Below, piece by piece: positions 9,661-17,564 of a stretch of DNA of 64,000 nt. Position 1 is the stretch's first letter. Every line of letters begins with the position of its first letter. This stretch comes from Acidobacteriota bacterium (GTDB taxonomy: Bacteria > Acidobacteriota > Terriglobia > Terriglobales > Acidobacteriaceae): assembly GCA_021818105.1 (NCBI GenBank), contig JAKAFB010000011.1:1-64000 (forward strand), given 5' to 3'. The notes under the pieces are model-generated. The model was not told the origin of the DNA. It saw nothing but the letters and a program-made list of their open reading frames with translations, and ran no database searches. The position numbers and the translations under genes were made by a program.

Positions 9661-10439
9661 ACGCAAGAACAGGCTGTATGCGAGCGGTGATGATTCTTGC
9701 AGTCGGGGCGATTGGACTCGCCTTTGCCGTCAAGATGAGTGCACAGGTTCAAACAACAACACAAGAGCAGGCAGGAGAGTCTGCTCAAGAAGTCAAGGTC
9801 GAGCGTGCGGAAGTCATTGCCGTCTCTGGGAACGATCTCGTGCTCAAGATGGAAGATGGCTCAATCCGGCATATTGCAAATGTGCCAGAGAGTGCCCGCG
9901 CCACAGTGGAAGGCAGGGAGGTTGGGATTCATGAATTGAAGCCTGGCATGCACCTGCAGAGGACGATCGTCACGACCACAACTCCTAAAGTGATTGTGAC
10001 CACGAAGCACGTGACAGGAAAGGTCTGGCATGTAAATCCACCACTTAGCGTAATTCTGACCTTGGAAAATGGCGAGAATCAATCCTTCGAAATTCCCAAG
10101 GGCCAGAAATTCATGGTCAATGGACAAGAGGTTGATGCATGGGGTTTGAAAAAGGGAATGAAGGTAACAGCAACCAAGGTTGTCGAGGAGCCGGTCACTG
10201 AGGTAGAGGCAAAGGCCAGCATCACAGGGCATATGCCTCCACCGCCTCCTGCGCCGCCAGCTGGTGAACCTATTCTCATTGCAACTGGCGAGCCTACGCC
10301 CGCTCCAGCCACTACCGAGGTCGCTGAACTGCCTGCGACAGGAAGCAATCTGCCATTGATCGGGCTCATCGGCGTAATGATTCTTGTGGGATCTTTTGCA
10401 ATTCGTGCATTTCGGAAGGTATCGCATAAGGTGGTCTGA
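9657..10439 (+). CDS. LPATG-tailed sortase substrate with two repeated domains
   Basis: A 260-residue secreted protein, translationally coupled to the sortase by a 4-base ATGA overlap, with AAGGAGA 8 bases upstream. It has a signal peptide (ending near SAQVQ), two similar domains of about 60 residues (one with LVLKMEDGSIRHIANVP...LKPGM, the other with VILTLENGENQSFEIPKGQ...LKKGM), and a Pro-rich linker (PPPPPAPPAGE). The sorting signal is LPATG at residues 225-229, then a hydrophobic helix and the basic tail RAFRKVSHKVV. This is a complete cell-wall-sorting-type signal. The domain function is not recognised; the two copies look like a duplicated small beta fold. Being the only visible LPXTG protein in the window, it is probably the dedicated substrate. 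Confidence 0.88.
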   Translation: MNARTGCMRAVMILAVGAIGLAFAVKMSAQVQTTTQEQAGESAQEVKVERAEVIAVSGNDLVLKMEDGSIRHIANVPESARATVEGREVGIHELKPGMHLQRTIVTTTTPKVIVTTKHVTGKVWHVNPPLSVILTLENGENQSFEIPKGQKFMVNGQEVDAWGLKKGMKVTATKVVEEPVTEVEAKASITGHMPPPPPAPPAGEPILIATGEPTPAPATTEVAELPATGSNLPLIGLIGVMILVGSFAIRAFRKVSHKVV

Positions 10440-10480
10440 TGCGACGCGCTAGTGCGAACCGTGGATGGCAGTAGTAGCGT

Positions 10481-10511
10481 CGGGAAGGCCGTTTCTGTCC
10501 CGGTCTTCCCG
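10481..10511 (+). terminator. Candidate terminator after the sortase operon
   Basis: CGGGAAGGCC (10481-10490) can pair with GGTCTTCCCG (10502-10511) over 10 bp with one G-U pair and an 11-base loop. It sits about 40 bases after the LPATG gene. No T-tract follows, so termination efficiency is doubtful. Confidence 0.45.
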
Positions 10512-10901
10512 GCGTTAAGCCATGGTCTTGTAAAGAGATAACGGATATGTATTGAAATCGGCCCTGTCGCAACGAGCAGCTATTTAGTTATATGCATAAA
10601 CACAAATAATGATTTACATCTAGCAATGTGACCCATGTCACATGACATGCATGCTACTAAATATGTGAAAGATAATTACAGGAATGTCATGTTGACTTCA
10701 TTACGGAAATGTCACTCCTTATGGAGTGGAATCAGGCTACACTTAGTCAACACCAGAGATGGGGGTTTAGGAAAGACGTGCATTTAAGTATTGCACTGCA
10801 GGCTGTATAGGCAAGTGGTTAATTGAGTAGCGGCTGCGGAAGCACCCTGAATATGAAACGGAGTGGTCTACTTAGTTTCGATTCGGGGCACTAGGCTGAG
10901 T
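10512..10901. other. Regulatory spacer upstream of the histidine kinase
   Basis: About 390 AT-rich bases without a gene separate the sortase operon from the kinase operon. They contain a perfect CRP-type palindrome at 10627-10642 and ATGTCA boxes at 10635, 10684 and 10709, plus the inverted copy TGACAT at 10643. This is probably the promoter region of the kinase and regulator genes. Confidence 0.5.
10627..10642. promoter_or_regulatory. CRP/FNR-type operator
   Basis: The sequence TGTGACCCATGTCACA matches the CRP consensus TGTGA-N6-TCACA exactly, flanked by AA and TG. It lies about 260 bases before the kinase start. Proteins of the CRP/FNR superfamily are the expected binders. No such regulator gene is in the window. 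Confidence 0.55.
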
Positions 10902-13157
10902 ATGATGCAGGTTACGTGTGCGATGAAAAGTAAAGAAACCAATCATAGGAAATTTACGCAAAGCATAAAGCCGATACATGCAAGGCATCCTGTGGGGCGG
11001 AATTCTCGGCGAGAACATCAGTTGGAATCCCTACTTGAATCGACTACCGAGAGTTTTGGAACCTGGGATATAGCATCAGGGCAGATATGCATCTCGGATG
11101 CATGGCTGGCGTCCCTGGGATATTTGGCCACCGATTCACGCAAGGGGCATGAGCATGTCAAGAGCTTGCTTCATCCTGAAGACAAGGCAGGGTATGAATC
11201 TGCATTGAAGTCACATTTGGCCGGGAAGACTCCGATGCTGGATTGCGAATTCAGATTGCGCACAAAAGACGGTCGCTACAAGTGGTATCAGATGCGTGGC
11301 AAGGTTGCACGAAGGGATAGAACGGGTACTCCACTGCAACTATCTGGCATGGTTTTTGATATTCATGCACGAAAGGCGAGAGAAGAAGAACTGGCAAAGT
11401 CTCGCGACCAGTTGTTGTCGTTGATCCAATCATCCCCGGATTCAATGGCCCTTGTTGATCCTCTGCGATTCGGTCTGGTTACCTTTAACAAGGCATTTGC
11501 GGAAGTGATTTTCAGTGCCCATGGAATTCACCCGATGTCAGGGATGCCTCCGGAGGAGATTGCCCCTGAGGCGGCAGGGTGGTGGAACGAGTTCTACAGA
11601 GAGGTCGTGGAGAACGGGAACGCAAGACGGTGCTGTGAGTTTCCATCTATACGCAAAACCCTGCAATTCTTCGCTAGTAGCATAGTTCGTAATGGCCAGA
11701 TCCAGGCAATATGCATCTTCGGACATGACATTACGAATCGTAAAGAAATGGAGACAGCCTTACGATTGTCAGAGGAGAAGTTTCAAAAAGTATTTCGGGA
11801 AAGCCCTTTGGCAATTGCGCTTACGAGCATTCGAGATCATCGCTACATTGAGGTAAATGATGCCTTCATTGAGGCAACCGGCTATGGTCGTGATGAGATC
11901 ATCGGTAAGACTCCACTCGATATAGGGCTTTGGGTTAAACCAGAGCAGCGCATGGAAATCATCAAGGATATTATCTGGAACGGGGATGTTCGTAATCGCG
12001 AGATCCTTTATCGCACCAAAAATGGCGAGGTCCGTGAGGCTAGCGGATCGGCCGCCCTCATCAATATCAATGGTGAACCGTGCATGATCGGAGTAAGCCT
12101 GGATATCACTGATCGCAAACGCGCCATTAAAGCTGTGCAGGAGAGTGAGGAGCGTCTTCGCATCGCAATCGAATCTGGGCACATGTATTCGTTCGAGTGG
12201 GATGTTGCGACTGATTTGGTCCAGTGGTCAGGGCAGAGCGTAAATACGCTTTACCTCCTGGACGATAATATGGCGCACACCAAACACGCGTTGATCGAAA
12301 GAATTCAACCCGAGTATCGGCAGAAATACATAAATTGCCTTAATTCACTCACGCCAGAAAAGCCGGATTACAAGGCTGTCTTCCGCATTCGGCATCGGAA
12401 CGGACGAACAGTATGGCTAGAGGAATCTGGAAGAGCTGTTTTTGATCCAGAAGGAACACTACTAAAAGTCATCGGGATTACATCGGACGTTACAGAGGGC
12501 CGCGAGTCAGAGCGTATGCTTCGGGAACTAAGCAGACGTTTGATTACGACACAAGAGGACGAGCGCCGGCGAATTGCGAGAGAGCTCCACGACCATATTG
12601 GACAAGAAGCTGCCTTGCTATGCGTTCTTGCCCAACGCATTGTTTCTGATGAAGCGGATCCGGAACACATGCCGCGTTCGGACGTTCACGATCTGTACAG
12701 AAGGATCAAGGCACTGGGAACAGATATCAGTAACTTGTCTCATCGTCTGCACTCGTCGGAGCTTGCCTTTCTTGGGTTGGCAGTTGCAGCTGAACGGCTG
12801 TGCCGCGATTTCGCTGAGCAGTATCGAATCGACATTGATTATCAGGTAAAGCCCCTGCCAGCAGCGCTTGATCGCTCGAAGTCTCTATGCATGTACAGGG
12901 TTTTGCAAGAAGCGCTTCAAAATGTAGGGAAGCACAGCCATGCTACACAGGTTATCGTTGAGCTCCAAGCAATCGGAGAAGAGGTGATTCTTGTAGTGCG
13001 GGACAATGGTGAGGGGTTCGACGCAGAGAAGACAGATTATGAAGCAGGACTCGGCCTTCTGAGTATGCGCGAAAGGTTGAATCTGGTGGGAGGACGATTT
13101 GCGATTGCATCGCGGCCAGGGGCGGGAACAAAGCTGACTGCGTGTGTGGCAGCCTAA
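10902..13157 (+). CDS. Multi-PAS sensor histidine kinase, NarX/DesK type (HisKA_3)
   Basis: About 751 residues from the ATG at 10902; GTG at 10863 and ATG at 10923 are alternatives. There is no membrane segment, so it is a cytoplasmic sensor. Four PAS-type domains come in series (near residues 45-145, 155-270, 285-400 and 415-530); one contains EKFQKVFRESPLAIALTSIR and another LRIAIESGHMYSFEWD. A HisKA_3 dimerisation domain follows, ERRRIARELHDHIGQEAALL, with the phospho-accepting His near 563. The C-terminal ATPase has LQEALQNVGKHSHATQV (N box), VRDNGEGFD (G1) and GLGLLSMRERLNLVGG (G2). The signal is unknown. It almost certainly phosphorylates the NarL-type regulator encoded next, and possibly the receiver-only protein after that. 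Confidence 0.93.
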   Translation: MMQVTCAMKSKETNHRKFTQSIKPIHARHPVGRNSRREHQLESLLESTTESFGTWDIASGQICISDAWLASLGYLATDSRKGHEHVKSLLHPEDKAGYESALKSHLAGKTPMLDCEFRLRTKDGRYKWYQMRGKVARRDRTGTPLQLSGMVFDIHARKAREEELAKSRDQLLSLIQSSPDSMALVDPLRFGLVTFNKAFAEVIFSAHGIHPMSGMPPEEIAPEAAGWWNEFYREVVENGNARRCCEFPSIRKTLQFFASSIVRNGQIQAICIFGHDITNRKEMETALRLSEEKFQKVFRESPLAIALTSIRDHRYIEVNDAFIEATGYGRDEIIGKTPLDIGLWVKPEQRMEIIKDIIWNGDVRNREILYRTKNGEVREASGSAALININGEPCMIGVSLDITDRKRAIKAVQESEERLRIAIESGHMYSFEWDVATDLVQWSGQSVNTLYLLDDNMAHTKHALIERIQPEYRQKYINCLNSLTPEKPDYKAVFRIRHRNGRTVWLEESGRAVFDPEGTLLKVIGITSDVTEGRESERMLRELSRRLITTQEDERRRIARELHDHIGQEAALLCVLAQRIVSDEADPEHMPRSDVHDLYRRIKALGTDISNLSHRLHSSELAFLGLAVAAERLCRDFAEQYRIDIDYQVKPLPAALDRSKSLCMYRVLQEALQNVGKHSHATQVIVELQAIGEEVILVVRDNGEGFDAEKTDYEAGLGLLSMRERLNLVGGRFAIASRPGAGTKLTACVAA

Positions 13158-13297
13158 GGCTCCATAATTGAGTGTGATCCTGCACATGTTATTCTTCATT
13201 GTCGGGATCATGCAGTGTCGCTAGATGTGCGATCACAGTGACTATAAGGGCTATACGAGGGATTGACATCTGTAATTCGTGCACTGAGGAGATAGTC

Positions 13298-13945
13298 ATG
13301 ATGGACCATCGAACGCGTGTAATCATTGCTGACGACCACAAGCTACTTGCTGAGGCGTGCAAGAATCTTCTCGAACCAGAATTCAACGTAGTCGCATTGG
13401 TTTGTGATGGGCGAGAATTATTGAAGGCTGCGTCGGAACTGCGGCCTGATGTGGTGGTTCTGGATATATCCATGCCGCAGCTAAACGGGCTGGATGCAGG
13501 CGGTATGCTCAAGGACAGAAACCGGGCAATCAAACTCGTCTACCTGACCATGTCACTTGGCGCCGATGTGGCGGCAGAGGCTTTCAGGCGTGGCGCATCG
13601 GGGTATGTCCTAAAGCAGTGCAGCGCCGAAGAGCTGCAGGTTGCTGTCCGTCGCGTTGTACGCGGAGAATCCTATCTCTCGCCCCTAATCACCAGGGACA
13701 CAGTTGAATTTCTTCTGAGATCAGGCGCTACTTATCACGAGGAGAAACACATCTCCAGCCGTCAGCGGGAAGTTCTGCAATTGCTGGCAGAAGGGAAATC
13801 CATGAAGGAGATTGCGTGTATTCTTCAACTCAGGCCTGGAACTGTGGCATTTCATAAGTACAGGATTATGGATATTCTAGGGGCGAGGAATAGTGCTTCA
13901 CTGATTGAATATGCATTAAGGCATCACATGATCTCGCCGCAATAG
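13298..13945 (+). CDS. NarL/FixJ-family response regulator
   Basis: 215 residues from the ATG at 13298, which has GAGGAG 6 bases upstream; the frame is open earlier but without a signal for initiation. The receiver domain has the acidic pair ADDHKL, the phospho-acceptor Asp56 in VVVLDISMPQLNG and the switch Lys in GYVLKQ. The C-terminal LuxR-type helix-turn-helix starts at SSRQREVLQLLAEGKSMKEI and continues to VAFHKYRIMDIL, so it binds DNA. It follows the HisKA_3 kinase by about 140 bases, which is the standard partner arrangement. Target genes cannot be told. Confidence 0.93.
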   Translation: MMDHRTRVIIADDHKLLAEACKNLLEPEFNVVALVCDGRELLKAASELRPDVVVLDISMPQLNGLDAGGMLKDRNRAIKLVYLTMSLGADVAAEAFRRGASGYVLKQCSAEELQVAVRRVVRGESYLSPLITRDTVEFLLRSGATYHEEKHISSRQREVLQLLAEGKSMKEIACILQLRPGTVAFHKYRIMDILGARNSASLIEYALRHHMISPQ

Positions 13946-14056
13946 TGCTGGAGTTTTAACGAGGACGTACCATTAATTTTACTGGTTTCCTGGTAATGGA
14001 TTGTCACTTAGCATGTTCCCTGTGGGGTTCTGAAGTGTGAACTCACGGGGGTTACT

Positions 14057-14482
14057 GTGACTGAGCGGCATCGCGTGCTAATAGCGGATGATAATCCAGA
14101 GATGCTGGAAACCGTAAAGCGCATACTCCAAAACGATTATCAGGTGGTTGCAGCGCTGGAAGATGCTCATGCCGTCGTGGCAGAGGTGCTGAGATTGAAG
14201 CCTGATGTCGTCGTGCTTGACATTTCCATGCCAGAAATGAACGGGTTCGAAGTTGTACGTCTGTTGAGGTCTGAACTCTGCCGCTCGAAGATCGTATTTC
14301 TTACGGTCCACGAGGAGTTGGATTTTATCCGGGCTGCATTTGATGCTGGAGCGTCTGGTTATGTTTTCAAGGCGCGAATGAATTCAGACCTTCGCACTGC
14401 AATTGAGACAGTACTGCACGATAAGGTCTTTATTCCCAATGCGCCGATTGGTCAATATAGCCCAGATGTCATCGGCCTATAA
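14057..14482 (+). CDS. Receiver-only response regulator
   Basis: 141 residues starting at GTG. It contains a full receiver domain: ADDNPEM acidic patch, Asp55 in VVVLDISMPEMNGF, the Thr of VFLTVHEE and Lys in GYVFKAR. The protein ends about 20 residues after the receiver fold with no DNA-binding or enzymatic domain. Its sequence resembles the receiver of the preceding regulator, so it may derive from a duplication that lost its helix-turn-helix. Such proteins act as phosphate sinks, relay partners or protein-binding switches. It probably shares the upstream kinase. Confidence 0.9.
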   Translation: MTERHRVLIADDNPEMLETVKRILQNDYQVVAALEDAHAVVAEVLRLKPDVVVLDISMPEMNGFEVVRLLRSELCRSKIVFLTVHEELDFIRAAFDAGASGYVFKARMNSDLRTAIETVLHDKVFIPNAPIGQYSPDVIGL

Positions 14483-14946
14483 CGCAATTGGTATCTATCC
14501 TCGATTAGCAATACATGCCTTAACCGGCCGAATGGTCGTCTGCTGATGGTCGGCGCAATCTTTCATGATGCGGCGGTGAACGTCATCACCTTGTTCGATG
14601 GAGAGGTGATGATCGGTGAGATGAGCGCAGCCTCCGTTACGTAGTGATCCATTCCAACATTTCTATACTTAGCATCATTACTGACTGATGCTTGAGTGCG
14701 CCTGCAAACGGGACATTTCTACGAACGTTTTGTAGGGAGCGATCAACTCCCTGCTGAGATGTTCTCTGTTGGACCTTGGAAAGGGGTTAACAGCCCAAGA
14801 CTAGCATCTACTAGTATTTTGTGCAGTTCCGAAAGATCAGCCAGCAAAGCGAACATAGTCTGGCGGTTTCATCGTGCACTTTCCAGACGTAGGTTCGGGT
14901 AGATGCTGGACGCGACCGTGATCAAAGTATCGGACTGGAGGAACCA
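14483..14946. other. Intergenic region, no gene supported
   Basis: About 460 bases between the receiver-only gene and the next secreted protein. A 32-codon frame at 14546-14644 and a 68-codon frame at 14696-14902 are open, but neither has a recognisable product or clear ribosome binding site. The promoter of the 14947 gene is expected here. Confidence 0.4.
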
Positions 14947-15432
14947 GTGAATACGCGATGTGTGGCTCTTGCATTCTTTCTCTTTAGCGGCTTGGCACTT
15001 AACGCACAAGTCGCGGAGGTTACCGTTAAGCCTCTCTCGGACAGCGATATCCAACTGATCCGTCAGGACATTCAGGCAGCCAAAGATGACATCATCAAAG
15101 AAACGATGCAGTTTACTGAAGCAGAGGGGACTGCATTCTGGCCGATCTACAAGGCCTACGCTGGCGAGCAACGAGCACTTGCAGAAAAGCGGTTTGCCAT
15201 AATCACGGATTACGCACAAAATCTCGACTCGATGACGGATGCGAATGCCAAGAATCTGACTGAGAAGATGCTTCAGGTGGAAGACGAATCACAAGCATTG
15301 AGGAAGAAGTACTTCCCGAAGTTTGAAGAAGCGCTAGGCGCAAAACGTGCCGCGAAGTTTTACCAGGTTGACAATCGATTGACGATGATCCTGAATGTAC
15401 AACTTGCTTCGGCGATCCCACTCATTCCTTAG
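14947..15432 (+). CDS. Small secreted helical protein of unknown function
   Basis: 161 residues from a GTG with GGAGG 5 bases upstream. The N-terminus (ending LFSGLALNAQVAEV) is a signal peptide. The mature part is rich in Glu, Lys, Ala and Gln and predicted helical (LIRQDIQAAKDDIIKETMQ, then LTEKMLQVEDESQALRKKY). The overall look is like small periplasmic helical proteins of the Spy/CpxP kind, but the LTxxQ motif is not present, so no family is assigned. Periplasmic location is inferred. Confidence 0.75.
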   Translation: MNTRCVALAFFLFSGLALNAQVAEVTVKPLSDSDIQLIRQDIQAAKDDIIKETMQFTEAEGTAFWPIYKAYAGEQRALAEKRFAIITDYAQNLDSMTDANAKNLTEKMLQVEDESQALRKKYFPKFEEALGAKRAAKFYQVDNRLTMILNVQLASAIPLIP

Positions 15433-15645
15433 CTGGGGGAGAAAGCAGATACAGCATGTTTAAGGGAGAAAAGCTTAGCCGGTAGTCAGTTGGTGCTTCT
15501 TGTAGTGCGCGTGATCGATGCAAGCTGGAATTGCAGTTGAAACGTAGATTGTGACGGACACTTTTAATCTTTCTCGGGCTAATAGAGTTCACCTCTGGCA
15601 ATCGATTTGCGACTCAATCATCCTTGGAAGATTGGAGACTCAACA

Positions 15646-16209
15646 ATGAAAAAGAGTATCTTCTTGGCTACAATTGCCTTGTCCGCATTAGCGTTAGGGA
15701 CGGCTTGGGCACAGGATGTTCGTTACAACTACGACAAGGACATAGATTTTTCGAAGTTCAAGACCTACAAATGGGTTGAGATAAAGGGCGCCACAGTCTT
15801 CAATAATATCGTCGACAAAAATATCAAGGATGCGGTCGACGCTCAACTCGCAACAAAAGGGCTTACTAAAAATGATGGAAAAACTGCCGACTTGCTGATA
15901 GGTTACCAAGGGGCCGTTGGGCAGGAGAAGGAGTTTTCGTCCTATAACTCGTCGTGGGGTTATGGGCCGGGCTGGGGTAGGTACGGATATGGTGGTGGGG
16001 GCGGAGGTTGGACAACCGGTTCTACATCCACAATCTACATAGGTCAGATTGCGCTCGATATGTATGATCCTGCCAACAAGGAGCTCGTATGGAGAGGCGT
16101 TGTTAGCAAGACGCTCGATCCAAAGGCAAAACCAGACAAGCAAGAGAAGAATATTAACAAGGCAATCAAAAAACTATTGAAAGACTTCCCGCCGAAGCCC
16201 AAGTCTTAA
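15646..16209 (+). CDS. DUF4136 domain secreted protein
   Basis: 187 residues from the ATG at 15646, preceded by TTGGAGA. The signal peptide ends at GTAWAQ. The mature protein opens with DVRYNYDKDIDFSKFKTYKW, the hallmark of DUF4136, and ends with DMYDPANKELVWRGVVSKTL and a Lys/Pro-rich tail. A Gly/Tyr-rich loop (WGYGPGWGRYGYGGGGGGW) interrupts the domain and may be exposed. DUF4136 proteins are lipoproteins or periplasmic proteins of unknown function. A good terminator follows, so the gene is probably monocistronic. Confidence 0.88.
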   Translation: MKKSIFLATIALSALALGTAWAQDVRYNYDKDIDFSKFKTYKWVEIKGATVFNNIVDKNIKDAVDAQLATKGLTKNDGKTADLLIGYQGAVGQEKEFSSYNSSWGYGPGWGRYGYGGGGGGWTTGSTSTIYIGQIALDMYDPANKELVWRGVVSKTLDPKAKPDKQEKNINKAIKKLLKDFPPKPKS

Positions 16210-16226
16210 CCATGCACGGCATGGTG

Positions 16227-16259
16227 AAACAGGGTGCTGCTTAAAGCGGCACCCTGTTT
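16227..16259 (+). terminator. Intrinsic terminator after the DUF4136 gene
   Basis: AAACAGGGTGC (16227-16237) pairs perfectly with GCACCCTGTTT (16249-16259) around an 11-base loop, followed by CTGTTTCT. It lies 17 bases after the stop codon. Confidence 0.8.
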
Positions 16260-16400
16260 CTGTTTCTCGGTTGGTTCAGTCGACTCTGGGCCTGATCCAT
16301 TATTCGTCTAGTCCTAAGTAAGGAATCATATCCTTTGAGCCGTAGTGCACGGATTGTAGTTGCATGCGGACATGCCTTCAATCCAAGCCTGAGAATTCAG

Positions 16401-17564
16401 CTATGGAACCGCGACATTTGCCATGTTCGACGCAGTACTTTCAACCCCGGATGCGTCCACGCTTCGCACGATGTAATCATAGGATGCGCCACTTTGCACT
16501 GACTGGTCCGAGTATTGTGTAAGAGCGACTTGCGCAGAATTCACCAATTGATATGTGGAGGTCCCTGACGGCGCACGATAGATGTTGTAGCCGGCAACCG
16601 GATCCGTTGAGTTAACAGGCGCGTTCCAGCTCAAGTTCACCTGGTAGGAAGTTCCAGAACTGCTCGCAACGCCGTTGCCACTCAGACTGACGACATCTGT
16701 CGCACTCGTCGAGGAATTGCTGGAGATTGTCAGTTGACCAGAAGCCGTGCCTGCAACAGTTGGATCGAATTGTACATTCAGTGACAAGGACTGGCCGCTC
16801 TTCAAGCTCACGGGGAACGTTGCTCCCGAAACGCTGAATCCGGCACCGGTGATCGTAGCGGAGTTGATGGTCAGCGATGTTGTTCCCGTCGAAGTTAGTG
16901 TCACCGTCTGTGTAGACGTGGTGCCCAACGTAACATCCCCAAATGAGATTGCCGTCGCATTGATACTCAGCGTCGGAGAACCCCCGGCAGACCCGCCACC
17001 GTTTGCCGTACCTTTGCCCTTCAGACTCACTACAGCGGCTGGACTAGGGGAAAGGTTGCTTGTGATGTTCAGGTCCCCCTGCGCGGCGCCCGAGGTTGTA
17101 GGCCCGAATTGCACTGTCATTTTCAGCGTGCTTCCTGCAGCGATAGTAATTGGAAGGCTTCCGGGGGCCAAGATGGAGAAGGACTGCCCAGTAAAGGTCA
17201 GCTGTGAAATCTCAATTGGATCTGCACTCTTATTGATTAAGCTGACAGTTGCCGTCGCTGTTTGGCCAACTGGGACCGAGCCGAAGTCGACATTATTCGG
17301 GAGAGCGATCAAGAGCCCAGCTGCCGCTGCGTTATTGGGAGTACCAACAAATGTTCCGCAGCCCGCAATTCCCAAGGATCCTAATGCAACTATGAGCAAT
17401 CCAAGGCGCCAAGCTAACGCTCTCTGGCATCGAGAGCTACTTTGGCCCTGCTGATTCAACCGGCTAGGTTTGTGGTCAAGATTGCATGGTTGAGTGGAGC
17501 AGGACAATTTTCCTGCGGCGATGTTACGGCAGATGGAGCGGAGGAGTACGGATGATCCCTTCAT
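16401..17564 (-). CDS. Choice-of-anchor-D (ASH-like) lipoprotein with fibronectin type III domain
   Basis: 387 residues, possibly shorter because the first 50 precede the hydrophobic signal. A lipobox-like LGIAGCG near residue 69 suggests lipidation. Two Ig-like choice-of-anchor-D repeats follow (VDFGSVPVGQTATATVSLIN and ISFGDVTLGTTSTQTVTLTS), each ending in a VVSL-G-G strand. The C-terminal domain is fibronectin type III (VNLSWNAPVNSTDPVAGYNI, then YDYIVRSVDASG). Such proteins are numerous in acidobacteria and are thought to be surface or periplasmic binding scaffolds. No ligand can be named. The codon use is unremarkable for the left part of the window. Confidence 0.85.
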   Translation of the reverse strand: MKGSSVLLRSICRNIAAGKLSCSTQPCNLDHKPSRLNQQGQSSSRCQRALAWRLGLLIVALGSLGIAGCGTFVGTPNNAAAAGLLIALPNNVDFGSVPVGQTATATVSLINKSADPIEISQLTFTGQSFSILAPGSLPITIAAGSTLKMTVQFGPTTSGAAQGDLNITSNLSPSPAAVVSLKGKGTANGGGSAGGSPTLSINATAISFGDVTLGTTSTQTVTLTSTGTTSLTINSATITGAGFSVSGATFPVSLKSGQSLSLNVQFDPTVAGTASGQLTISSNSSTSATDVVSLSGNGVASSSGTSYQVNLSWNAPVNSTDPVAGYNIYRAPSGTSTYQLVNSAQVALTQYSDQSVQSGASYDYIVRSVDASGVESTASNMANVAVP

